Of a stretch of 64,000 nucleotides of DNA, positions 1 to 8,131 are shown in pieces. Position 1 is the stretch's first letter; every line of letters starts with the position of its first letter. A program made the translations under genes and the position numbers. Source of the DNA: Bacillus sp. SM2101 (GTDB lineage: Bacteria > Bacillota > Bacilli > Bacillales > SM2101); contig NZ_JAEUFG010000006.1 of assembly GCF_018588585.1 (NCBI RefSeq), positions 117,577-181,576 on the forward strand. The letters are read 5' to 3'. A model generated the notes under the pieces. The model was not told the DNA's origin. It was given only the letters and a program-made list of their open reading frames with translations, and did not search any database.

Positions 1-10
1 GCTTCGTCAT
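1..10 (-). CDS. 5' end of a truncated gene, possibly ysdC (M42 aminopeptidase)
   Basis: Only the first three codons (Met-Thr-Lys) lie in the window. They are preceded by a strong ribosome binding site, AGGAGG, seven bases from the ATG on the minus strand. In B. subtilis the gene next to ysdB is ysdC, an M42-family aminopeptidase, so synteny suggests that identity. Three residues cannot prove it. Confidence 0.4.
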
Positions 11-92
11 ATATATCCTCCTATACTACATTAACCACATAAAAATATTCTGTACTATTTAATAAAAAAATTATAACAAATTAAAATATATT

Positions 93-118
93 TGAAACCT
101 TTTTAAATTTCATTCGTA
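93..118 (+). promoter_or_regulatory. sigma-W-type promoter of ysdB
   Basis: TGAAAC at 93-98 and CGTA at 115-118 are separated by exactly 16 bases, which matches the known ECF sigma-W consensus. The start of ysdB follows 36 bases downstream. In B. subtilis ysdB belongs to the sigma-W regulon, so motif and gene identity support each other. Confidence 0.8.
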
Positions 119-153
119 TAGATAGCAAACTATATTTTGTGAGGGTGTTGAAC

Positions 154-534
154 ATGTTTGTATTATTCATTCGTCTTGCTATCATTGTACTTCTTATTTT
201 TATTATATATAGAATGGTCAAATACATTTTAAATCCTAAAAGAAAACTTGAACTGGCACACGAGCAAAAAAAATATTTCTTATTAGATAATCCAAATAAC
301 GTTCATAAAAACTTTCTGTTAACGTACCAAGGGGTTCTTTTTGAAGGTGAGAAGTATTTAGGGACAACCGATAAAGCGTTTGAGGTAGTATCAATGTTTG
401 TGTGGGCAAAAGATGTTTCAACATTACAAGGACTCAATCGTGACGATTTTTTAATTATTGAACAGCACTTAAAAACACACTATCCAAATGCAAAAATCGA
501 TTGGAAAAGTCCTATTAAAGAATTTTTAAATTAG
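154..534 (+). CDS. ysdB: sigma-W pathway protein YsdB
   Basis: This is a 126-residue protein with one N-terminal hydrophobic segment (about residues 1-24), followed by a charged soluble domain that should face the cytoplasm. Size, architecture and position beside ysdA and rplT match YsdB, a cell-envelope stress protein of unknown biochemical activity. A GTG at 139 would extend the frame. The ATG at 154 is preferred because GAGGGTG at 141-147 is a good ribosome binding site for it. A sigma-W promoter lies directly upstream and a bidirectional terminator lies about 180 bases downstream. Confidence 0.85.
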   Translation: MFVLFIRLAIIVLLIFIIYRMVKYILNPKRKLELAHEQKKYFLLDNPNNVHKNFLLTYQGVLFEGEKYLGTTDKAFEVVSMFVWAKDVSTLQGLNRDDFLIIEQHLKTHYPNAKIDWKSPIKEFLN

Positions 535-712
535 ACTTTGATGTTGCTATTGTTTCTAGATTAAACAGTTAGATCAGGAGAGCTAGTTGTGCAAACACAT
601 CCATAACAAAAACAATAACGGAACTCTTGATCCATGCAGTAGAAATCGTACCATTTGAAATTTTTTGAACACTGAATGAAACTTGCTGGAGAGCTAAGCG
701 GCATAGTCACTC

Positions 713-753
713 AAAAATAAAGGTAACTGAACGCAGAAGTTACCTTTATTTTT
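713..753. terminator. bidirectional terminator
   Basis: A perfect 16-bp inverted repeat (713-728 pairing with 738-753) has a 9-base loop and A/T-rich outer arms. It yields a U-tract in both directions. It can end ysdB on the plus strand and the TVP38-family gene on the minus strand, whose stop codon it overlaps. Confidence 0.85.
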
Positions 754-1321
754 ATTTTTCTGAAAAAAAATCTCCCCACTTAATGATCACTTGCTTTTCC
801 CTTAAAAGATAAAATAATAAAGTCAATGATAGCAAAATTGTAATAATTAGCGTTGGAGAAAACTGTTTCATAAACTGGCCAAATACTGTGTAAAATAAGG
901 CTACTGGAATATTTGCCATTACAGAGAACTTTAAATAGTCTTTGAAGTTTTTGGATATTTCTACTATACACAACGATAACAAATGATAGTGGATAAAAGG
1001 AATTAAGCGCAAAATTGATATTTGAGCAATTGTAAAATTCACGTGATCTCCTAACCATTTCTTTTTTAAAGATAGCATTTTTTGAAATACTTTAGGAATA
1101 TATTGAAATAAAATAAAAAACATAATACCCGCCATTGATAAACCAATGATTGAATATACCGTTCCTAAAACAGCTCCAAACAACACTCCACCTGCTATAC
1201 ATACAATCGGTACTGGAATAAAAATAAATTGTCGAACCAAATGAAAAAAAATAAAAATGATCGGTGCCATGTAACCACTAGAATCAGTAATAACAAATAA
1301 CATTGTCATAGCTTCATTCAC
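752..1321 (-). CDS. TVP38/TMEM64 (DedA-superfamily) membrane protein, YtxB-like
   Basis: This is an integral membrane protein of about 189 residues with four to five hydrophobic segments. The central part, with the IAGGVLFGAVLG stretch and the LRLIPFIHYH stretch, fits the TVP38/TMEM64 (SNARE-associated/VTT) family. That family is thought to act in lipid or small-molecule transport across membranes. The start is set at GTG 1321 because GGGGTGAG lies directly upstream. An ATG at 1351 would add ten residues but has no clear ribosome binding site. B. subtilis YtxB (about 213 residues) is the likely counterpart. Confidence 0.75.
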   Translation of the reverse strand: MNEAMTMLFVITDSSGYMAPIIFIFFHLVRQFIFIPVPIVCIAGGVLFGAVLGTVYSIIGLSMAGIMFFILFQYIPKVFQKMLSLKKKWLGDHVNFTIAQISILRLIPFIHYHLLSLCIVEISKNFKDYLKFSVMANIPVALFYTVFGQFMKQFSPTLIITILLSLTLLFYLLREKQVIIKWGDFFSEK

Positions 1322-1458
1322 AAGCTCACCCCATCGATCTATGCTGCACAACTATTAAGTGCAAGAGAGGATATTTATCTTTGGTTTTGATTCTAAAGGC
1401 ATTTATAATGTGAACGACAATAGCAGTGCTATTTCATGATATACTTCGCAAGTAGCAA

Positions 1459-1731
1459 TTATGACAAAACAACCAATATTGATGCAAAAATTAATAAGTG
1501 GGCGGTTGCTACTATAGGGAGTCCAATAGTAAACATTTTATGTTTTGTTTTATGTCTATGTCGGTACATTCCTATCCATAAACCGAACGCTCCTCCAACT
1601 AGCGCGGTATACCAAAGTGACTTCTCTGAAATTCTCCACTTTTGCTGTTTTGCTTTCCTTTTATCAATATACATGACAACATATCCAACTAAATTTAATA
1701 TTACATATAAAAGTAAAAATACCTCTTTCAT
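1459..1731 (-). CDS. ysdA: DUF1294 family membrane protein YsdA
   Basis: This 90-residue protein has two to three hydrophobic segments and the DUF1294 signature. The signature comprises a YIDKRKA motif after the first segment, RISEKSLW, then GGAFGLWIGMYRHRHKTKH. Function is unknown. It lies just downstream of rplT on the same strand, as in B. subtilis. The start at 1731 has a very strong purine-rich GGAGGGAGG ribosome binding site. An overlapping plus-strand frame (1436-1906) has no protein character. Confidence 0.85.
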   Translation of the reverse strand: MKEVFLLLYVILNLVGYVVMYIDKRKAKQQKWRISEKSLWYTALVGGAFGLWIGMYRHRHKTKHKMFTIGLPIVATAHLLIFASILVVLS

Positions 1732-1921
1732 TCATTCTCCCTCCCTCCTACAAACTACCATGTGCCTCCAAATCAACCTAAGAACACCCACATCCTGTAT
1801 GTCAATGTCATCCAGACTCCACCTACCAACACTTTTCACTTTAATATGGTTTTTCCTAACCACTAGATTTACCGACATACAGCATTTAAAACTTTTAAAA
1901 ATATAAACTTTCTTATCTCAT

Positions 1922-1958
1922 AAAAAGGCCATTCTCAACGTTGAGAATGACCTTTTTT
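1922..1958 (-). terminator. terminator of the infC-rpmI-rplT operon
   Basis: A near-perfect inverted repeat is centred on CATTCTCAACGTTGAGAATG with A/T flanks. On the minus strand it ends in a run of T shortly after the rplT stop codon. It is symmetric enough to stop transcription from either side. Confidence 0.85.
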
Positions 1959-1962
1959 ATCA

Positions 1963-2322
1963 TTATTTATTTAAGCTGTTTTTTGCAACTGTTGCTAACT
2001 CAGCAAATGCTTTTTCATCATGAATAGCAAGATCAGCTAGCATTTTACGGTTTACTTCAATACCAGCAATTTTCAAACCGTTCATCATGCGGCTATATGA
2101 AAGACCATTCATACGTGCTGCTGCGTTAATACGAGTGATCCATAGCTTACGGAAGTCACGTTTTTTCTGACGACGATCACGGTATGCATACATTAATGAT
2201 TTCATTACTTGTTGATTAGCAACTTTATATAATGTATGTTTAGAACCGTAATATCCCTTAGCTAATTTTATTACTTTTTTACGACGTTGACGCGTCACTG
2301 TACCGCCTTTTACTCTTGGCAT
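1963..2322 (-). CDS. rplT: 50S ribosomal protein L20
   Basis: The 119-residue basic protein begins [20 protein letters not shown] and has the standard L20 length and sequence throughout. L20 binds 23S rRNA domain II early in large-subunit assembly. In Firmicutes it also represses its own operon by binding the infC leader. It is the last gene of infC-rpmI-rplT. The spacer to rpmI is 156 bases. The ribosome binding site AGGAGGAA precedes the ATG. Confidence 0.98.
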   Translation of the reverse strand: MPRVKGGTVTRQRRKKVIKLAKGYYGSKHTLYKVANQQVMKSLMYAYRDRRQKKRDFRKLWITRINAAARMNGLSYSRMMNGLKIAGIEVNRKMLADLAIHDEKAFAELATVAKNSLNK

Positions 2323-2382
2323 AGTAGTTTCCTCCTAAAATCGATAAGATGATCAAAATATCAGGAGAATTAAGCTTTAGAT

Positions 2383-2427
2383 AAGTGTGTTAGCTTACTT
2401 TCACTCTTCGTGAATGCTATACACTAA
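2383..2427 (-). other. hairpin in the rpmI-rplT spacer
   Basis: On the minus strand the spacer folds into an imperfect hairpin. AGTGT and TAGC pair with GCTA and ACACT, and an inner TTCAC pairs with GTGAA around a GAAGA loop. No U-tract follows, so it is not an obvious terminator. It may be an RNA-processing or stability element. The call rests on visible pairing only. Confidence 0.4.
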
Positions 2428-2478
2428 TCATCGGCTTGTTCTTCTCCACTAATTTGAACTCCCTGTATATAAAACGAA

Positions 2479-2679
2479 TTATTTTAAGTTATCAAGCAAG
2501 TGACGAATACGTTTGTAATCGCCTGAGCTTACTAATGTACCTTTACGTAGTTTACGTTTTTGCTTTGTAGATTTGTTAGCAAATAAATGGCTAGTATAAG
2601 CGTGTGAACGCTTCAGTTTCCCTGATCCAGTTTTCTTAAAACGCTTTGCAGCGCCACGATGAGTTTTCATTTTAGGCAT
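2479..2679 (-). CDS. rpmI: 50S ribosomal protein L35
   Basis: The 66-residue, highly basic protein begins [20 protein letters not shown], the classic L35 N-terminus. It is a small late-assembly protein of the large ribosomal subunit. It is the middle gene of the infC operon, 21 bases after infC, with ribosome binding site GAGGAGGAA. Confidence 0.97.
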   Translation of the reverse strand: MPKMKTHRGAAKRFKKTGSGKLKRSHAYTSHLFANKSTKQKRKLRKGTLVSSGDYKRIRHLLDNLK

Positions 2680-2700
2680 AAGGTGTTCCTCCTCATTTCA

Positions 2701-3216
2701 TTACTTTTCATTATTTGGTGCTAATATTAAAAACATGCTACGCCCTTCCATTTTGGGCTTTGATTCAACTACACTTATATCATTACAAGCTTCTGAAAAG
2801 CGATCTAATACACGTTGACCAATTTCTTTATGAGTAATTGCTCGCCCTTTAAAACGAATTGACGCCTTAACTTTGTCTCCTTTTTCAAGGAACTTACGAG
2901 CGTTACGAAGTTTTGTGTTAAAGTCATGCTCTTCAATAGTTGGACTTAAGCGAACTTCTTTCAGACTAATAACTTTTTGATTCTTGCGTGCTTCTTTATC
3001 TTTTTTCTGTTGTTCAAAACGGAATTTTCCATAGTCCATAATACGACAAACTGGCGGTTTCGCGTTTGGAGCAACTAAAACTAAATCAAGATTCGCTCTG
3101 GCTGCAATTTCTAATGCTTCATGCTTAGATTTAATTCCAAGCTGATCACCATCTTTACCAATTAAACGAACTTCGCGAGCACGTATGCTCTCATTGACGA
3201 ACATATCCTTGCTAAT
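2701..3216 (-). CDS. infC: translation initiation factor IF-3 (AUU start)
   Basis: The 171-residue product begins [20 protein letters not shown], the normal IF-3 N-terminal domain. The C-terminal domain ends in [11 protein letters not shown]-3 binds the 30S subunit, prevents premature 50S joining and discriminates against non-AUG starts. The start is the ATT at 3216-3214, because GGAGGTGG (3223-3230) sits at ideal spacing and homology begins exactly there. A frame reaching 3321 has no ribosome binding site and no family similarity. An AUU start is the known autoregulatory feature of infC. The gene is first in infC-rpmI-rplT. Confidence 0.95.
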   Translation of the reverse strand: MSKDMFVNESIRAREVRLIGKDGDQLGIKSKHEALEIAARANLDLVLVAPNAKPPVCRIMDYGKFRFEQQKKDKEARKNQKVISLKEVRLSPTIEEHDFNTKLRNARKFLEKGDKVKASIRFKGRAITHKEIGQRVLDRFSEACNDISVVESKPKMEGRSMFLILAPNNEK

Positions 3217-3222
3217 AAGTAG

Positions 3223-3475
3223 CCACCTCCAAGGTTTTTTAAACACATTATTTGAACTATTGTGTACTCTACAACAATTGATAAGTATTGTTCCACTGTA
3301 ATCATGGATAATTATGACCAATCATGCAAAAAAGTGTGAGTACACAAGGCACCCACACTTTACGATTTATTAGTAAAGACACATATCGTATACCTGGCAA
3401 CTGCAAACATGCGTCAAACAGGTGAGAAGCGGGTGCTTCTTCTTTTTAACAAACAAGTATTCTTTTATCACCTTA
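3223..3475 (-). ncRNA. L20-type leader RNA of the infC operon
   Basis: The roughly 250-base 5' leader carries a hairpin-forming GCACCC segment near 3433-3440 and a distant GGGTGC segment near 3347-3352. Pairing between them would compete with the attenuator at 3327-3361. This fits the known Firmicutes L20 leader, in which L20 binds a mimic of its rRNA site and causes premature termination. The assignment rests on location, the complementary segments and the attenuator. A covariance-model search would settle it. Confidence 0.7.
3327..3361 (-). terminator. attenuator in the infC leader
   Basis: AAAGTGTG pairs with CACACTTT across a 15-base loop, followed on the minus strand by a run of T. It lies 110 bases upstream of the infC start and therefore inside the transcribed leader, as expected for attenuation control. 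Confidence 0.8.
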
Positions 3476-3478
3476 GCT

Positions 3479-3507
3479 ATTTTATCATTAACAATTTATT
3501 GTGTCAA
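3479..3507 (-). promoter_or_regulatory. sigma-A promoter of infC-rpmI-rplT
   Basis: A consensus TTGACA (3507-3502) and TAAAAT (3484-3479) are separated by 17 bases on the minus strand. Transcription should start near 3472, which gives the long leader described above. Confidence 0.8.
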
Positions 3508-3583
3508 GAAAAAGAATATTAACAAGCAACGTTTATTATTCTATCAAATTCCATTTTAATATGCAACATGAAAATATTAGTAC

Positions 3584-5515
3584 TTAACGATTAACTTCTT
3601 TTGTTAATCCTTCTAAGAATTCAACAAATGGAACTGTCTCAGATTTCTGCTCTCCATATTTTCGCACATTCACTGCTTTTTCACTAATTTCATTATCACC
3701 AACAACAAGCATATAAGGAACTTTTTGCATTTGATGCTCACGAATTTTATATCCAATTTTTTCATCACGTTCATCTAATTCAACTCGAAACCCTTGAGCT
3801 TGAAGCTGTTCCTGTACCTCTTTAGCATACGCTAGGTGAACATCAGGAGAGACTGGAATGACCTCAACTTGTACAGGAGCTAACCATGTAGGGAAGGCTC
3901 CCTTGTACTCTTCAATTAAAAAGGCTACGAACCTTTCCATTGTAGATACAACCCCACGGTGAATAACAACTGGGCGATGCTGTTTCCCATCCTCACCAAC
4001 GTATGTGAGATCAAAACGTTCAGGTAATAAAAAGTCAAGTTGTACAGTTGATAAAGTTTCGTCTTTACCTAATGCAGTTCTAACTTGAACATCAAGCTTT
4101 GGTCCATAAAAAGCCGCTTCTCCATCTGCTTCATAATATTCTAATTGGAGATCATCCATCGCTTCTTTTAGCATACTTTGTGCTTTTTCCCACATCACAT
4201 CATCGTCAAAATATTTTTCTTTATCTTCAGGATCCCTATAAGACAAACGGAAGGAATAGTCATTAATACCGAAGTCTTTATATACTTCTTGAATAAGTCG
4301 GACAACACGAATAAATTCATCTTTGATTTGATCAGGCCTAGTAAAAATATGAGCGTCATTTAATGTCATACCCCGTACACGTTGTAAGCCGGATAAAGCA
4401 CCTGACATTTCGTAACGATGCATCGTACCAAGCTCAGCAATTCGAATTGGTAGTTTTCGATAGCTATGGATTTCATTTTTATAAATCATCATATGATGTG
4501 GGCAATTCATCGGTCTTAATACTAATTCTTCATTATCCATTTCCATCTTTGGAAACATGTCTTCTTGATAATGATCCCAGTGTCCAGAAGTCTTGTATAA
4601 ATCTACACTTCCTAATACTGGAGTATATACGTGTTGATATCCTAGCTTTTCTTCTTTATCAACGATATAACGCTCAATGACTCTTCGAATAGTAGCACCT
4701 TTTGGTAGCCATAACGGTAAGCCTTGCCCAACTGTTATTGAATTAGAAAATAAGTTTAGTTCTTTTCCTATTTTTCGATGGTCGCGTTCTTTTGCCTCTT
4801 CTAGAAAGCGTAAATGTTCCTTCAACTCTTCTTTTTTAAAGAAAGCTGTTCCATAAATACGTTGAAGCATCTTATTTTTACTATCGCCACGCCAGTATGC
4901 TCCAGCGATGCTTAGTAGCTTAAATTCTTTAATTTTGCTCGTAAAGGGTACATGAACTCCTCTGCAAAGGTCAAAAAATTCGCCTTGCTCATAAATTGAT
5001 ACAGTCTCACCTGCTGGAATATCATTTATTAACTCAAGCTTTAGATTATCATCTATTTCTTCAAAACGCTTTATTGCCTCTTCACGACTCACTTCATGAC
5101 GTACAATTTCAATATTTTCATTAACAATTTTTTTCATTTCTTTTTCTATTTTTTGTAAATCGTCTGGACGAATAGATTCTTCCATATCAATATCGTAATA
5201 AAATCCATTTTCAATTACTGGACCTACACCAAGCTTCACATTTTTATAAACACGTTTGATTGCCTGTGCCAATAAGTGAGCTGTACTATGACGTAAAATT
5301 TCTAACGCCTCATCCTCACCTTGTGTAATGATTGAAATAGTACCATCTTGTAAAATTGGTGATCGAAGATCAATAAGCTCACCATCTAATTTTCCTGCAA
5401 TTGCCTTTTTCTTTAACCCCGGACTTATGGATGCCGCAATATCTTCTGTCGTGATTCCTTTCTCATACTCCTTAATAGCTCCATCTGGAAATGTCATGTT
5501 AATCATTTCTGACAT
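3584..5515 (-). CDS. thrS: threonyl-tRNA synthetase
   Basis: The class II synthetase has 643 residues. An N-terminal TGS domain (about 1-64) is followed by the editing domain with [10 protein letters not shown] and CRGVHV. The catalytic core contains [13 protein letters not shown] (zinc-binding Cys and His) and [15 protein letters not shown]-terminal anticodon-binding domain follows. It charges tRNA-Thr and clears mis-acylated Ser-tRNA. The start is placed at ATG 5515 rather than 5539, because AAGGAG lies eight bases upstream and B. subtilis ThrS starts equivalently. It is monocistronic behind a T-box leader. Confidence 0.97.
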   Translation of the reverse strand: MSEMINMTFPDGAIKEYEKGITTEDIAASISPGLKKKAIAGKLDGELIDLRSPILQDGTISIITQGEDEALEILRHSTAHLLAQAIKRVYKNVKLGVGPVIENGFYYDIDMEESIRPDDLQKIEKEMKKIVNENIEIVRHEVSREEAIKRFEEIDDNLKLELINDIPAGETVSIYEQGEFFDLCRGVHVPFTSKIKEFKLLSIAGAYWRGDSKNKMLQRIYGTAFFKKEELKEHLRFLEEAKERDHRKIGKELNLFSNSITVGQGLPLWLPKGATIRRVIERYIVDKEEKLGYQHVYTPVLGSVDLYKTSGHWDHYQEDMFPKMEMDNEELVLRPMNCPHHMMIYKNEIHSYRKLPIRIAELGTMHRYEMSGALSGLQRVRGMTLNDAHIFTRPDQIKDEFIRVVRLIQEVYKDFGINDYSFRLSYRDPEDKEKYFDDDVMWEKAQSMLKEAMDDLQLEYYEADGEAAFYGPKLDVQVRTALGKDETLSTVQLDFLLPERFDLTYVGEDGKQHRPVVIHRGVVSTMERFVAFLIEEYKGAFPTWLAPVQVEVIPVSPDVHLAYAKEVQEQLQAQGFRVELDERDEKIGYKIREHQMQKVPYMLVVGDNEISEKAVNVRKYGEQKSETVPFVEFLEGLTKEVNR

Positions 5516-5589
5516 CCTACTCACTCCTTTTTTCATCATTTAATGTAACTACCTCAAAAATAACAATCCGTTGTGGAAAACATCGAAAA

Positions 5590-5880
5590 ACAAAAAAACT
5601 CATCCCTAAAAAAGGGACGAGTTTGGTCTCGTGGTTCCACCCTTGTTTCTTACTTATCTGCATGCAAAGATAGATATAGTAAGCTCAAGACATAGATAAC
5701 GGATATCCCGCCAGTAATTAATAAATTGAAACAATCGTTCACTACTGAAGTTTAGAGGTGGTAAGTATATTTTTCGTGTTAGGAAGATTTCAGCCGAGTC
5801 TTCCCTCTCTATAAACCGTAAAAATGATACCCATGTCCTCATCATAACCTTTAAAGAAGTTGTTCAAAAATTATTTATGT
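5590..5880 (-). ncRNA. T-box riboswitch leader of thrS
   Basis: The minus strand carries the canonical T-box sequence AAGGGTGGAACCACGAG (5628-5644). It is followed at once by a strong terminator whose arms include GACTCGTCCC-like pairing and a T-run (5590-5625). Upstream lies a long stem I region with an AGAGAGGGAAG segment. Candidate threonine specifier codons ACC occur at 5762-5757, but the exact specifier loop was not resolved. Uncharged tRNA-Thr would stabilise the antiterminator and turn on thrS. A 63-codon frame inside the leader is a shadow. Confidence 0.92.
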
Positions 5881-5885
5881 AGGTA

Positions 5886-5914
5886 ATTATATTTTTATTA
5901 GTGTCGAAAATCAA
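5886..5914 (-). promoter_or_regulatory. sigma-A promoter of the thrS T-box transcript
   Basis: TTGATT (5914-5909) and TATAAT (5891-5886) have a 17-base spacer on the minus strand. They are placed to begin the T-box leader near 5879. A second TATAAT lies at 5924-5919 but has no good -35 partner. Confidence 0.65.
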
Positions 5915-5942
5915 GCCTATTATACAATTATTTTTCAGTCCA

Positions 5943-6791
5943 TTATCTATTGTAGTGACTTAATTGCTGGAAATCTTGCTTTGGATAGATCTTTACACGT
6001 TCTTGAAAGATGTTGTGGATGGTTTGTATTAAACTATGATCAATTTCATCACTATAAATCATTACAGATTGTGGTGCTAGCGATACAAGAGGTGCAATGA
6101 CAGATGAATCTATGTAAATAGATTGTGAAATCATCATTTTCCGATCTATTTGTTTCGTCAAATCTTCCCTTGGCAATTGTACATATCGATCATTAAAAAA
6201 ATGGAATAAATGTCCATTGTCATGTAACAGATGGATTTTAGAATAAACCGCTTGTCGTACATGTAGTAAGTCACGTAATGTTTGAATAAAATTTTGATAT
6301 TCCTGCTCAAGCTTATACTCATCTATAGCTAGTTCAGTGTATTCCAATAATTGTTCAAAATATTTCTTTAAGCGAAAACGGATAAATGAATCGAATGAAA
6401 ACGATATAGATTCGTGCAAAAAATCTTCTAATGATTGTCTAATAAGTGTTATTCTAGATCGGGCACATTTCATAGCCGGGATATCATTCCTCTCCCCATT
6501 AAATATTGTATGTGCTATCTCGATTATTTGTCTTTGCTCGTCCGTATTCTTAAAATAAAATGAATTTACAATAAATGATTGTAACCACTCATCCTCCTTT
6601 TTATCAATTATGTAGTTTAGAAGCACAGGGATAACAAGCATATCTATAATCTTTTTCATATCTTTGTCAGGGCCGATTTTAACTAAATGGGCAAAATCAT
6701 ATGTAATTAGAACTGAATGGTCAGCTCCATTTTTTAACCTAACACACACTTCACTTGCATCTAATTTATTTTGAAAATAAATTTCAATCAA
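5943..6791 (-). CDS. ytxC: sporulation-associated protein YtxC
   Basis: This 282-residue soluble protein has no recognisable catalytic motif. The position between dnaI and thrS and the length (YtxC of B. subtilis is 281 residues) identify it as YtxC. That protein is described as a putative sporulation protein without a known activity. The start is taken as TTG 6791, six bases after the strong AAGGGGGG ribosome binding site. The GTG at 6815 would include that site inside the gene. Confidence 0.8.
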   Translation of the reverse strand: MIEIYFQNKLDASEVCVRLKNGADHSVLITYDFAHLVKIGPDKDMKKIIDMLVIPVLLNYIIDKKEDEWLQSFIVNSFYFKNTDEQRQIIEIAHTIFNGERNDIPAMKCARSRITLIRQSLEDFLHESISFSFDSFIRFRLKKYFEQLLEYTELAIDEYKLEQEYQNFIQTLRDLLHVRQAVYSKIHLLHDNGHLFHFFNDRYVQLPREDLTKQIDRKMMISQSIYIDSSVIAPLVSLAPQSVMIYSDEIDHSLIQTIHNIFQERVKIYPKQDFQQLSHYNR

Positions 6792-6815
6792 GTTTGTCCC
6801 CCCTTTTGCCAACAC

Positions 6816-7130
6816 CTGTTTATATATATATGGGGGATATGATTATTTTAGAAGTTTCATTTTCGCTGTTTATAAGAAAGGCCGTTTACCCATTATTACT
6901 TGTCCTTCTACGAAATAGCACCGTATACAATTTGAATTTCATCTACAAACCCTTTAACGCCGTTTTCTGCTGTAAGCTTGTAAAGACCATTAGAGACGAA
7001 ATTCACTTTTAAAGATTCCCTATAACAGTGCAATAGTAAAACGTATATATACATCTCGACAACTGGTGGTTTTCATACTAAGAAGGTGGAGAGGAAGCTT
7101 TGTGGTAAAACGCAAAACTATACAACCAAC
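6816..7130. other. intergenic stretch between ytxC and dnaI
   Basis: No convincing gene is present. A plus-strand frame starting near 6833 has poor codon character. The segment from about 6881 to 7020 contains pieces resembling the left half of repeat family A (ATTATTACTTGTCC and ACCGTATACA), so it may be a heavily decayed copy. That resemblance is weak. Confidence 0.35.
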
Positions 7131-7165
7131 TAAAAACGGCGTATCCATAGTAAGGATAGCCGTAT
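7131..7165 (-). terminator. terminator of dnaB-dnaI
   Basis: ACGGC and TATCC pair with GGATA and GCCGT with one bulged base. On the minus strand the hairpin is followed by TTTTTAG. It lies immediately after the dnaI stop codon. Confidence 0.75.
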
Positions 7166-7169
7166 CAGA

Positions 7170-8114
7170 TCAATTCTTGTCGTATCTTCTATTTTTCCCA
7201 GTAATTTCAACAGGAATCGTTAAATATTTTATTCGTTCCATAATCCTCGCTGCTTTCAGCTTTTCTTCTTCGCCCCGTTGAGAATAAGATAGATGATGCT
7301 GAAGTTGATCATAACTAAAATTGGATGTAAAGAATGTTGGTAAGTTCTCAAGCATTCGATACTGTAAAATGGGCCCTAAAACCTCATCACGTGTCCAGCT
7401 TGTCATAGATTCAGCTCCAATATCATCAAGCATAAGTACCGACACCTTTTTTACCACTTCAATTTTATGATTTAACGATTGATCCTGAAATGAACCTTTC
7501 AGTTCACGTAAAAATTCTGGGAGATATATTAGCATTGTAGCGACGTTTTTGCTTGCTAATTCATTTGCAATGGCCCCTAAAAGATATGTCTTACCTACTC
7601 CAAACGGGCCATGAAAGAATAAACCTCTCCCTCCGTTCTTGTCTTTATCATACTTTTCTATAAAGTCTTGTATTAAATGAACAGCTTTTAGTCTACTTTT
7701 ATCATCTAAAGCAACTTGATCAATAGTAGCTAGAAGTATTTCACTTGGAATATTAATGGACTGTATAAGATCTTGTTGCTTTTTTTGCTCATCGTATTTT
7801 AGTTTTTTATTACATTTATCATATTGTATATCAATTGAATTTCCACTAATAATTAAAGTTGGCTCGTACCCTTTGATCATATTTGAACACCGATCGAAAG
7901 ATATACATTTCTGACAATTTTTCGACTGGCTAATATATTCATATAATTTATTTAAGCTACGGTCAATCATATCTCCTGTGACTCTATCATGATGTTGATT
8001 TAAAAATTGTTGGATATCAGGATTTTGGAGTATTTCAGTTTTCATCTGATTTAGACGTAGTTGAAACTTATCATTTTGGAACAATTTAGACATCGTTTCG
8101 TTAATTCGCTCCAC
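7170..8114 (-). CDS. dnaI: primosomal helicase loader DnaI
   Basis: DnaI (314 residues) is the ATPase that loads the replicative helicase DnaC during initiation and restart. The N-terminal helicase-binding domain carries zinc-ligand-like cysteines C67, C70, C76 and C101. The AAA+ domain has Walker A GPFGVGKT at 169-176 and Walker B VLMLDDIGAE near 226-235. The start is a GTG with GAGGGGAG upstream. It follows dnaB by 17 bases in one operon, as in B. subtilis. Confidence 0.96.
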   Translation of the reverse strand: MERINETMSKLFQNDKFQLRLNQMKTEILQNPDIQQFLNQHHDRVTGDMIDRSLNKLYEYISQSKNCQKCISFDRCSNMIKGYEPTLIISGNSIDIQYDKCNKKLKYDEQKKQQDLIQSINIPSEILLATIDQVALDDKSRLKAVHLIQDFIEKYDKDKNGGRGLFFHGPFGVGKTYLLGAIANELASKNVATMLIYLPEFLRELKGSFQDQSLNHKIEVVKKVSVLMLDDIGAESMTSWTRDEVLGPILQYRMLENLPTFFTSNFSYDQLQHHLSYSQRGEEEKLKAARIMERIKYLTIPVEITGKNRRYDKN

Positions 8115-8131
8115 TCTGCTCCCCTCTTTTC

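Noticed and set aside
1436-1906. 156-codon plus-strand frame
   Set aside because: It is antisense to ysdA, which has a clear family signature and ribosome binding site.
5654-5845. 63-codon minus-strand frame upstream of thrS
   Set aside because: It lies inside the T-box leader and has no protein character.
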